Source of the DNA: Thamnaconus septentrionalis
Taxonomy: Eukaryota; Chordata; Actinopteri; Tetraodontiformes; Monacanthidae
DNA length: 64,000 nt
Reading direction: 5' to 3'
Assembly: GCA_009823395.1 (NCBI GenBank)
Contig: CM020501.1
Span: forward strand, 20,792,361 to 20,856,360
Shown: positions 12,986 through 24,099 of the stretch, one piece after another
How the letters are laid out: each line of letters starts with the position of its first letter
Numbering within the stretch: the first letter of the stretch is position 1
Translations under genes and position numbers: made by a program
Notes under the pieces: model-generated
Told to the model about the DNA's origin: nothing
Databases searched by the model: none
The model's input: only the letters and a program-made list of their open reading frames with translations

Positions 12986-15723
12986 AAAAAGTTATGGCTC
13001 ATTGATGTAAATGCCTTTTAATTGGTCAAATGTATCTGGGAATTGATTGATCATCTGTGGCTGGAGCACTCACAGTAACCCTGAACAACCCACATCTGCC
13101 TACACACACACACACACACACACCCGTGCTTGGGAAGGCCCCGTCCCTCCCACCGATGGGCCCATTATGATATAATCTGTGTCGGCGCAGTGATCTGTAA
13201 AAAGCTCTAAGCTGTTACACTCCCCCCGGCTGGCCAACTCGCTCAGACACTCACCGGAAAGTAGAGGAGCAGCGAGCCAAACAGGATGGTCTCCAGCAGC
13301 AGCAGGCCCGACGCCCGGATCCTCTACGGGAGAACAGGGATGTATGCATGGGTTAGTTTGACGCCAGAGGGCATTTACATGGTGCAACTTCAGAAGAATT
13401 GACAACCTCAGGGGGGCGATTGAGTTCACGCCATTGGAACATTGTTTCACATAAACCAACCAAAACAGCGTTTCAGTTAGCATTTCAAAGTTTGTTAGCT
13501 TTTTAGCATCATTATCATTTCTGTGTTCCAAAGTTCTGAGGGTTTCGTTACGTGACTTTTTTTTTGCGCTGCTCGATGAAAGTGTTTGGTTGCAGGAAAT
13601 ACCAGCACAAGCTTGGTGAAGATAATCTGCAGCAAAAACAGAAGACCTGAATAAAAGCAAAAGACGTTTTGCATCATTCCAATGTTTTCCTAAATCACTT
13701 CTTGCAAGAGTATTAAGTGCTGACTTACAAAAGTAAAGCCTAGCGAAAATACTGCGTCCCAGGAAATTTGGTGGAGCCCGTGAAAACAGCCACACAACTG
13801 AGAATTTCAGCATTTGTGCATTTTTTTCAGGTAGTAAATCACAGTGAATAAATGGCTTAGATCACCCTCAAATTGACTTGAAGTCACAAAGCCGGTCATC
13901 CTAGAGGGTCAGACCATAAGAAAAGAGGTGGGGACGGCTGAGCCAACTCACTCGGTTGCGTCGGTGTCGGTAGGCCACCAGCATGCTGACGAGGATGAGC
14001 ACCATGAAGACACCCTGCACCACCAGCACACTGGCCCTCAGCAGCCAGGACTCCTGCACTCGGCAGGGGCTGCCGTCCTGGCAGCTGCGGCAGCCCGGCC
14101 AGCACGGAAGGCAAATGGGCATGCCGGGGTAACACCCTGCAGCGCCGGCACTCCCATTGGCAGCGCTGCCATCTGCGGCAAACAAAACAATAAAAGTGTG
14201 AAGACGTGTGACTGAAACCTCGTGCAGCACTTTAAAGAGCCGAATGCGGAATTTTGCGCACAGGACCTCATTTTCAAGTTAGCCAGTGTTGCTATATATC
14301 AGTGGACTGTTACAATATGTCTCATCCACTCCTTCTTGTTCAAGTAAGTTTGCTGGTTCTAGGCTAGGCAAGCACAAGTCAATGGTTTCTGCTAGCCAGC
14401 AAATAAAAACTGATTTTACCCACTTCACACCACAGCCAAGGAAAATAAATGATTACGCCAGACTATCGATGCGAATGTCTGTGTGCATTAAAAAATAAAA
14501 ACTACCCTTTCATCAAATCACATTTGGATTTGTTTCTAAGCAGCAACATAGTTCTACTTCCTATAGTTGGTAGAAGGCTATGGCAGCGGTGGACTGACAT
14601 CACCCAGACAACTGGCTCTTTTATTTAACTGCAGCTGCCGCTGCTCCAGAAGCAGAGTAAAATACCACAGCTGCTGAGAAACTAGTCCCTCAAAACACAA
14701 TTTGATTCAAGGGTAGTTTTTATTTATGACATTTTTCTATCAACACAGACATTTACAACAATGGTCTGGTGTTATCGTGCATTTACCTTGGCTGTGGGTG
14801 CGTGGGTAAGATTGTTTTTATTGGCAGGCTAGCAAAAAACCATGGACTTGCATTAGCCTGGCCTAGCACCAGCGAACTCTGCTAAACTACTTGGAAACGA
14901 GGTCTTCGGTCCAAAATTCTGAACCAGGCCTTTAAACAGAGTAACTCGTGAACTGTTGATCCCCAATACAATGTTTTCCTGTTAATGGTGTCGGTAAATT
15001 ATTCAGGCTCTTACCTGAATCCACTGCAGGTGTGTCGGGGTTGTAGTAGCCCTCTTTGCAGCGGCAGCAGTACTGACCCAGTCGGAAACCTCGTCCTGGG
15101 ATTGCAACACACTATGAGACAGAAAGCATTTTTTTTTTTTTTCGGTTGTTTTTATTGCGAGGTTTGTTTTCACTTGACATTTATGACTGGTTGTAGACAG
15201 GGAAAATTGAAAAAATATTTTACTGTCGCAGGTGGCGGCAATAGACTGGCGTGTTTGACTACAGTGAGTCCAGTTGTGATCAGTCTGACAAACTACAGCG
15301 TCCACGCTGACACAGACAGCAGCCTCCTGTTCATGTCACAGCTCTACCCTGGCTGTAGCTCCACCCTCTTTCTCCTCCAAGGATGCTGAAGGGTCCAACC
15401 TCACATTAATGGAATGGAAATTATTCCAATCTGAGTTGTTTAAGATAGATGCATAAATAATAATAAAAAGAAAAAGACAAACGCTGGCTTCAAATTCACA
15501 TTATTAAGCAGTAATAGCAATAATGACAAAAACAATCTTTGTAGAGATACAGACAGAAGAAGGTAGTCGCCACAGCAACAAACTTCTGCTCAGCACACAT
15601 GGACAAGTTCAACTGTGAAACAAACAACAAAGCAGAAGCTGAAAAGCAAAAAAAGTGCCTTTAATTTCTCTCTGTTTGTCCCTTATGTCTGCTTCAATTA
15701 AGCCAGTCCGGAAACACACACAC

Positions 15724-15800
<77 letters not shown>

Positions 15801-18800
15801 GCCCGCACACACACACTTGGGCAGGCTGTGTGTTAATCTAAGCTAAAAGCTAAATGGATACATAATGCTTCTACTGAGAGCATTATCCTTTTTCTCGAGA
15901 AATCCCGTTCCCAACTACCCACACACACACACGTGTATATGAACCCACGAAACCCTTATCAGGAGCTCAAAGACCTAATGCTGCAGGCTGAACATTAATG
16001 TGATATGGATTTATTCCGAGCAGGCAACTTAATTCTCAATGTGGCCTTTTCGCAGTTTGACAGGTCGTTGCAACAGCAGCAGCAGCAGCAGCAGCGGCAG
16101 CAGTAGGAGAGAGTGGATTCAGTCAGCCGTCACGTTCTAGCCAAAGCTGCCCTCCGCCAATCACCGCTCACCTGCAGCAGTCTGGTCACCTGCGTTCGTC
16201 TGACCTTGACTCATCCGTCGCACCTTGTCCTAACTCTTCTTGACTAGTCCTCTATCTCTTCACCCATTCTCTAAATCTTAAATCTCATCCGCCTGCATCT
16301 TCTCTCGACTGGTACTGGAAGATTTTGCACCATCTGGTCCATTTTTTTTCTTCTTGTCAGTGTCTCATCTCTGAATAAAGGCCAGAGGAGGTTCGATACT
16401 TGACAGCAAAATGGTCCCCCAAGCACTGAGGGACCTCTTCTCTTGCCTGCCATCCAACTGAAACATCTTGCCACAGACCTTCTAAAGAGCATCTCTATCC
16501 ATATATTGTCCTCTACTACACCCCAAACTATCCCCATACTTCACCCAAACCAGAGTGGTACCACTGGGAACTCTGGTAGGGCCTCCCCAAATACCTGGGG
16601 ACATCTATGATCGTTTCCATCCCTCACATTCCCATTTGCAACCCAATCACATAGGTCTTTGCACGTTGTCTAAAAATGTGCAAAAATGTATCTTTAGACA
16701 AAATGTGAGAAGCGAAGAGACTAGATCAGGTGGAAGAAGAAAACAGGGTTTGTTCAATTTGATTGACCCAGTACTCGTTCTGTTTGGTAGCGAGGGCAGA
16801 ATCCTGTAAGCCAGGTAGGACAGGACGGGACAAAGGGTACCATGTGGATTTGGGGATTTTTTTGGGGCCAGTTCTTCTCCTCTATTCCAGACCTCTGTGA
16901 GAGCACTGCATGAAGGAGAAGTACGTCAGCGGACTGGATTATCTCCATAATCTGTCAGATCATCCGGCAGCCCGCCGCCCTGCGCACACGTCTTTTAATA
17001 GACAGCCACGGCGAGCGCCAGGGGGACAGCGCCTGTACACAAGTGGCTGCAAGGAAGAGGGGAGTTGGAGCTGCAGTGAGACAGGGAGCGGAGTAGATAG
17101 GCGAGCAGATGGGAGGTGCTGTGGTGTGAAAGCACCAGGATAAAAGGCAAAAAAATCAATTAGTAGCGCAGACAAGAAAAGGTTAAACCGTTTTCAAAAG
17201 GTCAGAAACAGTTTAGAAAGACTTTGTGACGTAACTATAGGCCTCCATCAGCCCTGTAATAGCTTCACTTGTGGACATCTCGTTGGTTGTCACAAGCCGA
17301 GGGAGGCGAAATGTGTCATCTGCGTTTAACCCATCGTTTGAGGGAGCAGAGAGCAGTAATTCCTTTAAGGAATCGCTGGCCATTCCAACCCCACCAAGTT
17401 CACCCCTGATGTTGAGTGCCAAACAGGGAAGTAACGGTACTGTTTTTATGCTCTTTAGGGGAACAAAAACGTCAACCTCCCAGTCCCAGTGCGGCCACTC
17501 TACCACCAGGCCACGGTGCTGGTTACATTTCGTACAATTTCACCCATTTGCTCGTCACCCAGACCTCAATGGAGGAGCCAGTACTATTTTCTGAGCCACA
17601 TAACCATTCTTGAGTTTCACAGGATCCAGCTCTCAGGAGTCAGTTGTGACCTCGTACATTAACGTATGCCAAAACATCAACAACAACAACGAAAAAAACA
17701 ACAGGTGGAAAAAAACAACAGTCTAATCTGCTTCAAAACGGTCATGCGTCGGCATGTTTTTAGCCAGAATACCCCTGTATCTTCCTCGACATGTGGATCG
17801 TCACATGGATATTGTGACTTCGTTCACAAGCTACAGGAACTTATGGTTCCAGTACCTACTGTCATGAGAACGTGGCTCCAGGCCGAGAGGCTATGGTTGA
17901 TATTTTTCCCAGCATATGTCCCTGTTTTTCTGGACTTCAAACTGACACCACGCTCACAACCAAGGAGACGCGTTGGGTTGTGGTCGCAATCCACCACAGT
18001 CACATAGATCAGGAGCATCATGTGACAGGTTGAGGGGAGCAGAAAACCGGAAAAGAGGCCAAAGATGTGAACAAGATTCTCTCACAAGGGACCCAAAAAA
18101 TAAAATAAAATAAAAACATCAGGCTAAAGAGCCCAGTAGGAAGCTAAACATCCTTTTTTTTTGGTTTACCTCCATGGTGGTGCGGTTGCATTCGTGTGTG
18201 TCGGCGAACCAGCTGTCTCCCGTTGCACACTGGTCCAAGTCAATGTTCTGGATGTCAACGTCCACACGGATCACACCTCTGACACAGACAAACACACACA
18301 CATCAGGCGGGTCAAACAGCAGCAGCAGTGCCACCTATCCTTTGCATTGTCACACATCTATATAATGGCATGTCATTGTTCATTTGGAGGTCATATCTGC
18401 CTTTTACTGTATGGACCTGCACCTGTGTATTTGTGACTTGTGCTACCAAATACTCAAGTACAAGTACCTCGAGTTTCTCTAAACTGGTACGGAGGTTGAG
18501 ACACTGCGGTTTCTGCTTTGTGTGTCTGGTGAATGTGAGCTATGTGGGGCTCTGTAGGTTTGAATGTGTCAAGGGATTTCCCACCGGATAAAACAGGAAG
18601 TAGTTCCGTATCACCAAACATGAAGATCTTTCTTTGAAACACATGTGAGTTTTTCCTGTATTTGCGAGTCGAATCTCATGTTTTGCACAACTTTTGCCAG
18701 CGGGAGTAGTTGTGAGTGCCGTCTCAGTTTTTTTGCTTGGCTAAATTATCTTAGCTATGTTAGCTTTTGTTGCTGCCGTCGCTGAATGTTCAACCTGAGC

Positions 18801-19846
18801 GTATCGTTCTAAGACACGTTAGGATGGTTGAATCTGATTTGGCACATGTCACAGAAGTTGGTGTGTGTGTGTGTGTGTGTGTCTGTGTGTGTGTCTGTGT
18901 GTGTGGACTCTTACCTGAACTCCGGTGTCAGGTCAGGTTTCAGGCCGTAGAAGGTGGTGGAGAGTGTAAGCATCCAGCCGGGCAGGAAGCGCCCATCCTG
19001 GCAGTCCAAGTAGGGGGCGCTGGCCCAGCGCACCCCACTGCGGTTGGTGACATAGCTGTCGCCCTGCCGCCACTTGGGCGTGTCCAAGGTGGTGAGGTCA
19101 TTGAGCAGCACACGTTTGGACAGAGCCACTGCCGTCATCTGGCTGGATTCCGGGAACTTAAATCTTCTGAACCAGCTGTCATCGGGCGATGGAGGCGGCG
19201 GGTGCAGCCTCTCCCAGGCCTTGGACAAATCCTGGAGGATGATGGTCGGCACCCTGGCCATGTTGCTGCGCAAGGCCCGGAGCACCAGCTGAGGCGTCGT
19301 GGCCGCAGGGTCGGCGTCAAAGGTCAGCAGGGCCCGGCGGATGAGCACATCAGCCTCTAGGAGGGCTCGGACCAGAGCCTGGTACCACTCCATGTCCTCC
19401 TCCACGGTACTCTCCCGCAGGTCGCTCGCCTGGAAGATCATGTTGAGGAAGTTGGCCGTGTTGGCCAGAGAGTCCATAGCCGGTCGGAGGGGTGCGCTGA
19501 AGCTGGCAGGTAGGGGCCCGGGCTGCCCCGGGGGGCTGTACGAGCGTGAGCAGCGGGCTCCGTCCAGCGTGGAGGCTTCCCCCGTGTACAGGAAGGTCTC
19601 CGCCGGTGTCCAGTTGTCCTCCTCCACTGTAGGAGCTGCCGAGGAAGCAGCTGGAGACCCAGAGCCTCGCGGGACGTTAAGAAGACTGAAGGTGCTGCCG
19701 CCGGCTGCGTCCAGGGCTCCTGAGGTGCTGTTGGCTGCAGACTCGGTGGTGTTGGTTGCATCGGCGGCCGGAGTCACCTGAGCCTTGAGGAGTGGCGGGA
19801 GCAGAAGGAGCAGCCACACTGGGCCCATCCTGGATCCACTCTGCAT
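5944..19846 (-). CDS. gpr179: Orphan class C G-protein-coupled receptor 179, complete, 11 coding exons
   Basis: Coding exons in transcript order on the minus strand: 19846-18915, 18278-18170, 15111-15015, 14172-13952, 13323-13255, 11371-11262, 10831-10593, 10495-10357, 10261-10159, 9956-9810, 9438-5944. They sum to 5661 nt (1886 residues plus stop) with every phase consistent. In order the protein has a signal peptide (about 1-23), a large ectodomain, a cysteine-rich EGF-like region near 328-372, seven membrane segments from about 428 to 673, and a 1.16-kb-residue-scale cytoplasmic tail from 674. The tail carries 23 intact CPW[D/E] motifs, the hallmark that separates GPR179 from GPR158. Known role: at ON-bipolar cell dendrites of the retina it organises the mGluR6-TRPM1 cascade and recruits RGS7/RGS11-Gbeta5; loss causes congenital stationary night blindness in people. 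As I recall, the human protein is longer (about 2,370 residues). The final acceptor before 9438 has a weak pyrimidine tract, so that boundary is the least certain. An alternative start at Met7 (19828) would shorten the leader. Confidence 0.93.
6268..7023 (-). repeat. Twelve tandem 63-bp coding repeats (CPW[D/E] array) in GPR179
   Basis: Exactly 756 bp, which is 12 units of 63 bp, or 21 residues each. A unit reads VCPWDTEEPKVLKKQDSSRA plus D, with small substitutions. The array encodes residues about 1528-1779 of GPR179. Units 4-11 are the most alike at DNA level, suggesting recent expansion or gene conversion. The core CPWD or CPWE is kept in all twelve units. Eleven further motifs are scattered elsewhere in the same exon. 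Confidence 0.95.
12930..12984. repeat. (AC)n microsatellite in GPR179 intron 5
   Basis: Uninterrupted AC dinucleotides over about 55 bp. A second short (AC)n tract is at 13102-13123, just downstream of GPR179 exon 5 in transcript direction. Confidence 0.95.
14338..14894. repeat. Long inverted repeat (fold-back element) in GPR179 intron 3
   Basis: The left arm, about 14338-14528, matches the reverse complement of the right arm, about 14691-14894. Shared blocks in order include GCTGGT-CTAGGC, AAGTC-ATGG, GCTAGCC, AATAAAAAC, TTACCCAC, CACAGCCAAGG, AATGTCTGTGT and AATAAAAACTACCC. The arms are about 190-200 nt and the spacer about 160 nt. It looks like a fold-back MITE or an inverted pair of copies. 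It lies within the GPR179 transcript, so the RNA could fold into a long imperfect hairpin. Confidence 0.75.
15727..15797. repeat. (AC)n microsatellite in GPR179 intron 2
   Basis: An unbroken AC tract of about 70 bp, continuing into impure CA/CG sequence to about 15815. A short CAG-rich run lies at 16075-16103. Confidence 0.95.
17213..17520 (-). mobile_element. tRNA-derived SINE, minus strand, in GPR179 intron 2
   Basis: Read on the minus strand from about 17520, the sequence begins GGCCTGGTGGTAGAGTGGCC, which resembles a tRNA A box, then GGGAGGTTGACG, a decayed B box. The tail contains GATGGGTTAAACGCAGATGA. This order and wording match a SINE family widespread in teleosts, as I remember it. 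It is inserted in the same orientation as GPR179. Exact ends and target duplications were not resolved. Confidence 0.65.
18861..18903. repeat. (GT)n microsatellite beside the GPR179 exon 1 donor
   Basis: An interrupted GT tract that, on the GPR179 strand, is an (AC)n run beginning about a dozen bases after the exon 1 splice donor at 18914. Confidence 0.9.
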
Positions 19847-20206
19847 CAGTCACCAGAAAGAGGACGAGGAGGAGGAGGAGGAGGAGGAGGACGGTCTCAG
19901 ACTCAGAATTTACTTCATCTTCTTGTCAGCAGCAGCAGGTGTTTGCTCTGGTTCAGTCACGCCGACAGTACCGCAGCACCGCTCCATCTGTGCACCTCAC
20001 CGGCGCAAGGCACCTCTGTGTTTGATCTGGGCATGACAGCCTGCAGGTCCTCGTCGCCAGTCGGTGGTGGGAGGAGTCTGTGTGCAAAAATTCCAGATCT
20101 GAGCCGCAGCAGTTCTGCCCCGAGAACTAGGAAGATGAGGAGGAGGAGGGGATCCTCAAAGTTTTGGGGGGAAACCCGAGTCAGGTGGGAGGACAGGAGG
20201 CGGGAC

Positions 20207-20210
<4 letters not shown>

Positions 20211-20250
<40 letters not shown>

Positions 20251-20472
20251 CCCACCTGGACTCTCTTTTTTTGCTGTCTCCAGTCTGCTGCTCCGCTATC
20301 TGTTGCTCCTGAGAGCTCCGGCTGGTCTGACGGCGGCTTGTAACGCTCCGCCGTCCTGCCTCACCACTGAACCCTCCCCTGGCCCGCCCTCCCCCTCACT
20401 CACCCAGTGCCCCCATCACTCCCCCATCCCCATCAGGACGGCAGGCAACATGTGCTGAAAGGTGATGAGAGT

Positions 20473-20517
<45 letters not shown>

Positions 20518-20776
20518 TAAAGAGGGGAGGATGCTGCAGCCATTCAAATGAAGGTTAAGCTCTGGCAAACGTGTTTGAGCATCCATCAAGATTCCGTCCT
20601 GCTGGATGGATTAACCCCTCCCCGTTGAGTGCGATGCTCTTTTAGTGCACATGCGCGCACGCGCTCACATATGCACGCATGCACACATATACACGACATG
20701 AAGTCATACATCAGGCATATTAAAGAATTTCAATATGCATGATCTCTTGTAGTATTTCGGTCATGTCCGGGAATTC

Positions 20777-20813
<37 letters not shown>

Positions 20814-20974
20814 ACAAACAAACACATTCGGGAAGGTGATGCAGCAGGAAAAAAAAGAGAACGAGGTGATGTGGTAAAGCGTGCTCATGGGAGGAGTGAT
20901 ACAGGCAAGAATCCTTGTTTTGGTGGCCATGGCAACGAGTTTCTGAGAATCACCGCAGATGCTGCTAACACACA

Positions 20975-21033
<59 letters not shown>

Positions 21034-21100
21034 ACAGCAACACCACTCCCACCTCCTCCCTCCCCGGGACTTCACTGCAGAGCATCGAAGGTGCTGCAGT

Positions 21101-21149
<49 letters not shown>
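20211..21149. repeat. Cluster of GA, GT and AC microsatellites upstream of GPR179
   Basis: Five separate dinucleotide tracts fall within 940 bp: GA at 20211-20247, GT at 20474-20514 and 20780-20811, CT/AC at 20974-21031, and GT/GA at 21105-21149. Alternating purine-pyrimidine tracts like these can adopt left-handed DNA. No function is shown. Confidence 0.9.
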
Positions 21150-22533
21150 CTGAGACTGAGAAACTGAGACAGCTTCATGTCTCTTAACTTATTCACTCAG
21201 TCAAAAGGATCAGCAGTTTTACTAGTTGTCATGTTGTGCAGTGGTGCTTGTGTCTTTGTTGTCTCCTGTGTTTGTAATTTTTATGTGGTTCTGAGATCCA
21301 GCGAGTCGTGTTTTCAAGTTTCTGATATGCTTTTTTGTAATCGTCCAGCTCAGAAGTCCCACCGTGTGCTAATGCGTCTCTGTGGACACAAGATGGCTTC
21401 ACCCTGTGCTGTTGTTTTGTTGTGTTGTCGTGTTGTTGTGCAGTCTTGTAGAAGGATAACACAGAAAAATGTAACGGGAAAACAACAGACCACAGTGTTG
21501 TTGCGGTGATGCCACGTGCTTTTTCGACCTTTGACCTCCAGCGCAGCTGCAGGCCAGGGTTGTTAGTTTGATTGCTCGGCATAATAAAAACAAACTTGAA
21601 CAGACACCATTGTGTTTGGCTTAAATGTAAACAAACACACACACACACACACACACACACATCGCTAGGATTAATGGCCTTTCATCCACTCTCAACGTCG
21701 TCACTCTCGCCTCATCCGGAGCTGCTGAATGGTCTGCTACGCCATCTGTCGGCCGCTCGTGGTACATCACCATGCCGTTCCTACCGCAGCTGGCTTCATG
21801 TGCTGACGTAATGCGGCCACTAGGGAGCACTCGAGCAGAGAAAACCAAACAACTCCGTGGTCTCAGTTTATCAGCCATGTCGACGTCTAAGCATTCAGGA
21901 GACTCCTGAGCCTTCCCGTGGTGTCTTGTGAGATTAATGTTTCTAAACGTGTTATTTATTTGTATTGGAGCAGAAACTCACAAGGCAAATACCTCTTGGT
22001 TTCTGTCGTGTTCAACGTGTAGCGCCCTCTTCAACTGGAATTAGCTCTAGCATCCCGGACTGCTAGAGAAATACCAATGTTGTTTCGTTTTTGTTTTTTT
22101 GTTTTCCCTTTGCCCACAAATACGCCTAGTTAATCTGAAATCTATTAGCTCAGAGTGGCGGGGCTATTGCTGTTCTGGACACAAGCAGCACAATCATGAC
22201 GCCTAGCAGGAAGTGATGTCACAACACCGTCTGTGTCAGTGTGTGTGTTTCCCTCGTTCAAGGTTGTGCTGCGCAAATATTTTTATTGGATACAGTGATG
22301 TTCATCACGGCAATAGACTAGTTTATTTTCTTTTAGAGAAACTCATTATTGCAGCTGAGGAACCAGGACAAATTCTGATACATGTAGACAATATGAACGT
22401 GATTTCAGCTGGTCGGATGATGAACAGACCAATCAGAGTCATTTGAGGTGAAAGAGGCGGCGCTCGACCTAGGATTTAGTTGACAGAAATAGGAAGTTAC
22501 TGCTGTCTGATGAAGAATAGTGGTTTCAGTAGC

Positions 22534-22534
<1 letters not shown>

Positions 22535-22565
<31 letters not shown>

Positions 22566-22654
22566 TCATCATCTTCTAATAATATTCCTATTTAGGGTCA
22601 AGCCTATCCCAGCTGTCTTAGGGCGAAGGCAGGGGACACCCTGGACAAGTCGCC

Positions 22655-22707
<53 letters not shown>

Positions 22708-22815
22708 TACATTCATCTATTTTCAATACCCGCTTCCTCCTGCACTCAGGGTTGTCTGATGTCGGTTGAAGGCAGGTTACAGCCTGGACAAATCACCAGT
22801 TCATCGCAGGGCATA
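22535..22815. repeat. Two (AAT)n tracts interleaved with a teleost interspersed repeat
   Basis: AAT repeats at 22537-22565 and 22658-22705 alternate with two copies of a short sequence. One copy contains CCTATCCCAGCTGTC and CACCCTGGACAAGTCGCCAG; the other contains GCCTGGACAAATCACCAG and CATCGCAGGGC. This wording is familiar from a very common interspersed repeat of fish genomes. A more complete relative is at 34195-34400. Confidence 0.6.
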
Positions 22816-23415
22816 ATAATAACAACAATAATAGTTATTGCTTACAGTCTGATTATAATATAATATAATAGTTATTACTTACACAATCCAGCCTGCACTT
22901 GGAGTTTCAATGGTCTCAGGGTTGCATGTGGCCTCTGTCACAGGCACAAGATGAAACAGAAGCCATAGCTACTCCATCATATTGTGTGAAGTTTTTTTGC
23001 AGCTGCATTTGATATTTGAGTGAATAATGAGTCAATAATTTGTATTTGGGCAAGCTACATCTTCAGGATCTCTGCCCTGTCCTGCTGTCAGTCGCGCGAA
23101 GGCTTTCAAAACACAAACAAGCACGGCATGTCTACTTGAATTTCTGGAAGAAGTTGTTGTGTTGGGTCAAGGGGGTCTGCTAGAGGCTATTAAGCGGGTA
23201 TAGAAGAATGAATGAATGAATGAATGAATGAAAAGTTGTTGTGTTGTTGTGGCCCCTGAAGGCAGAATTGTCTGACAGAAACTGCAAATCTCCGTCTTCG
23301 ATGTTCAAATCTAGAGAATGCACAGGGATCAATGGGTAGTGAACCAACCAACCAACCACTTGACTGTGGAGCAAGTGGGGGAAACAAAGATCAGAAATCA
23401 GCTGTTCTCAGGTAG

Positions 23416-23463
<48 letters not shown>

Positions 23464-23976
23464 GTTTAACACGCCAGGGACTAATTTATGGTTCTCATCA
23501 TCGGCTCTCATAAAGCGCCGTTATGGGTTTGGAGGAGAAGGAGAGGGAGGGGGAGGAGGAGGGGGAGAGAAGAGGAGGAGGAGAGAGGGGAGGGTGGGGC
23601 CTGGCTGGGAACACACAGGCAGACGGTGGCCGCTGACCGGAGCCTCCTCCGGCTTTTATTCGCCTCACATCGGCCTGCATGTCTGACCCAGAGGTCCGCC
23701 CGCCGCCCGGAGCGAGCTGAGCCCGAACCCTCATCACCACCACCACCACCACCAACCCCCACCCCCTCCCAACGTCACCCCCCACCCCCCACCGTCCGAC
23801 GGATGCTGCGCCGTTCCGCAGGAGGGAGGATGCGAACGCAGCATCGACTGACAGGCTTCTTCTTCTCCTCCTCCTCCTCCTCCTCCCCCTCCTCCTCCTC
23901 CTCCTCCTTCTGCTTCTTCTTCTCCTCCTCCTCCTCCTCCTCCTTCTCTGTGCGGTTCTGAGCGAGCAGCCTGTTT

Positions 23977-24051
23977 ATGGGAGGAGGCGACGGCGGCGGC
24001 TCGGCCCTTTTCTTTATCACCGGAGCCGCATCACCGCGCTGAGCGATGTGA
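23977..24051 (+). promoter_or_regulatory. Upstream ORFs before the SOCS7 start codon
   Basis: A 21-codon upstream ORF runs 23977-24042, followed at once by a minimal ATG-TGA start-stop pair at 24046-24051, about 48 bases before the SOCS7 ATG. A further upstream ATG at 23803 opens a 52-residue serine-rich frame ending at 23961. They matter only if the transcript starts far enough upstream, which is not known. Confidence 0.45.
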
Positions 24052-24099
24052 AGGAGGCGGATCGCGCACCGTTTCTCATCCCGTCGCCCCGAGGAATAA

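Larger units (their letters stand above)
19847..24045. other. Divergent intergenic region between GPR179 and SOCS7
   Basis: About 4.2 kb between the two start codons. The left part should hold the GPR179 promoter, the right part the GC-rich SOCS7 promoter and 5' UTR (about 23500-24099). No other gene is supported. The stretch is dense in simple repeats: GA (20211-20247), GT (20474-20514, 20780-20811, 21105-21136, 23420-23463), AC (20985-21031, 21631-21661) and AAT (22537-22565, 22658-22705). Confidence 0.6.

Noticed and set aside
15609..15812. Open frames made of repeated V-C or T-H residues over AC/GT tracts
   Set aside because: These are translations of microsatellites, here and at 20730-21196, 32048-32245 and 35783-36284.
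16271..16537. 88-codon open frame on the minus strand in GPR179 intron 2
   Set aside because: No recognised domain, no splice context linking it to GPR179, and the surrounding sequence looks like decayed repeat.
17490..17520. tRNA-like sequence as a tRNA gene
   Set aside because: Only A-box and decayed B-box elements are present and the sequence continues into a SINE body, so this is a retroposon head and not a functional tRNA.
20608..20613. GGATTA (OTX/CRX-type) site upstream of GPR179
   Set aside because: A single six-base match about 760 bp upstream of the start codon is expected by chance; no cluster was seen.
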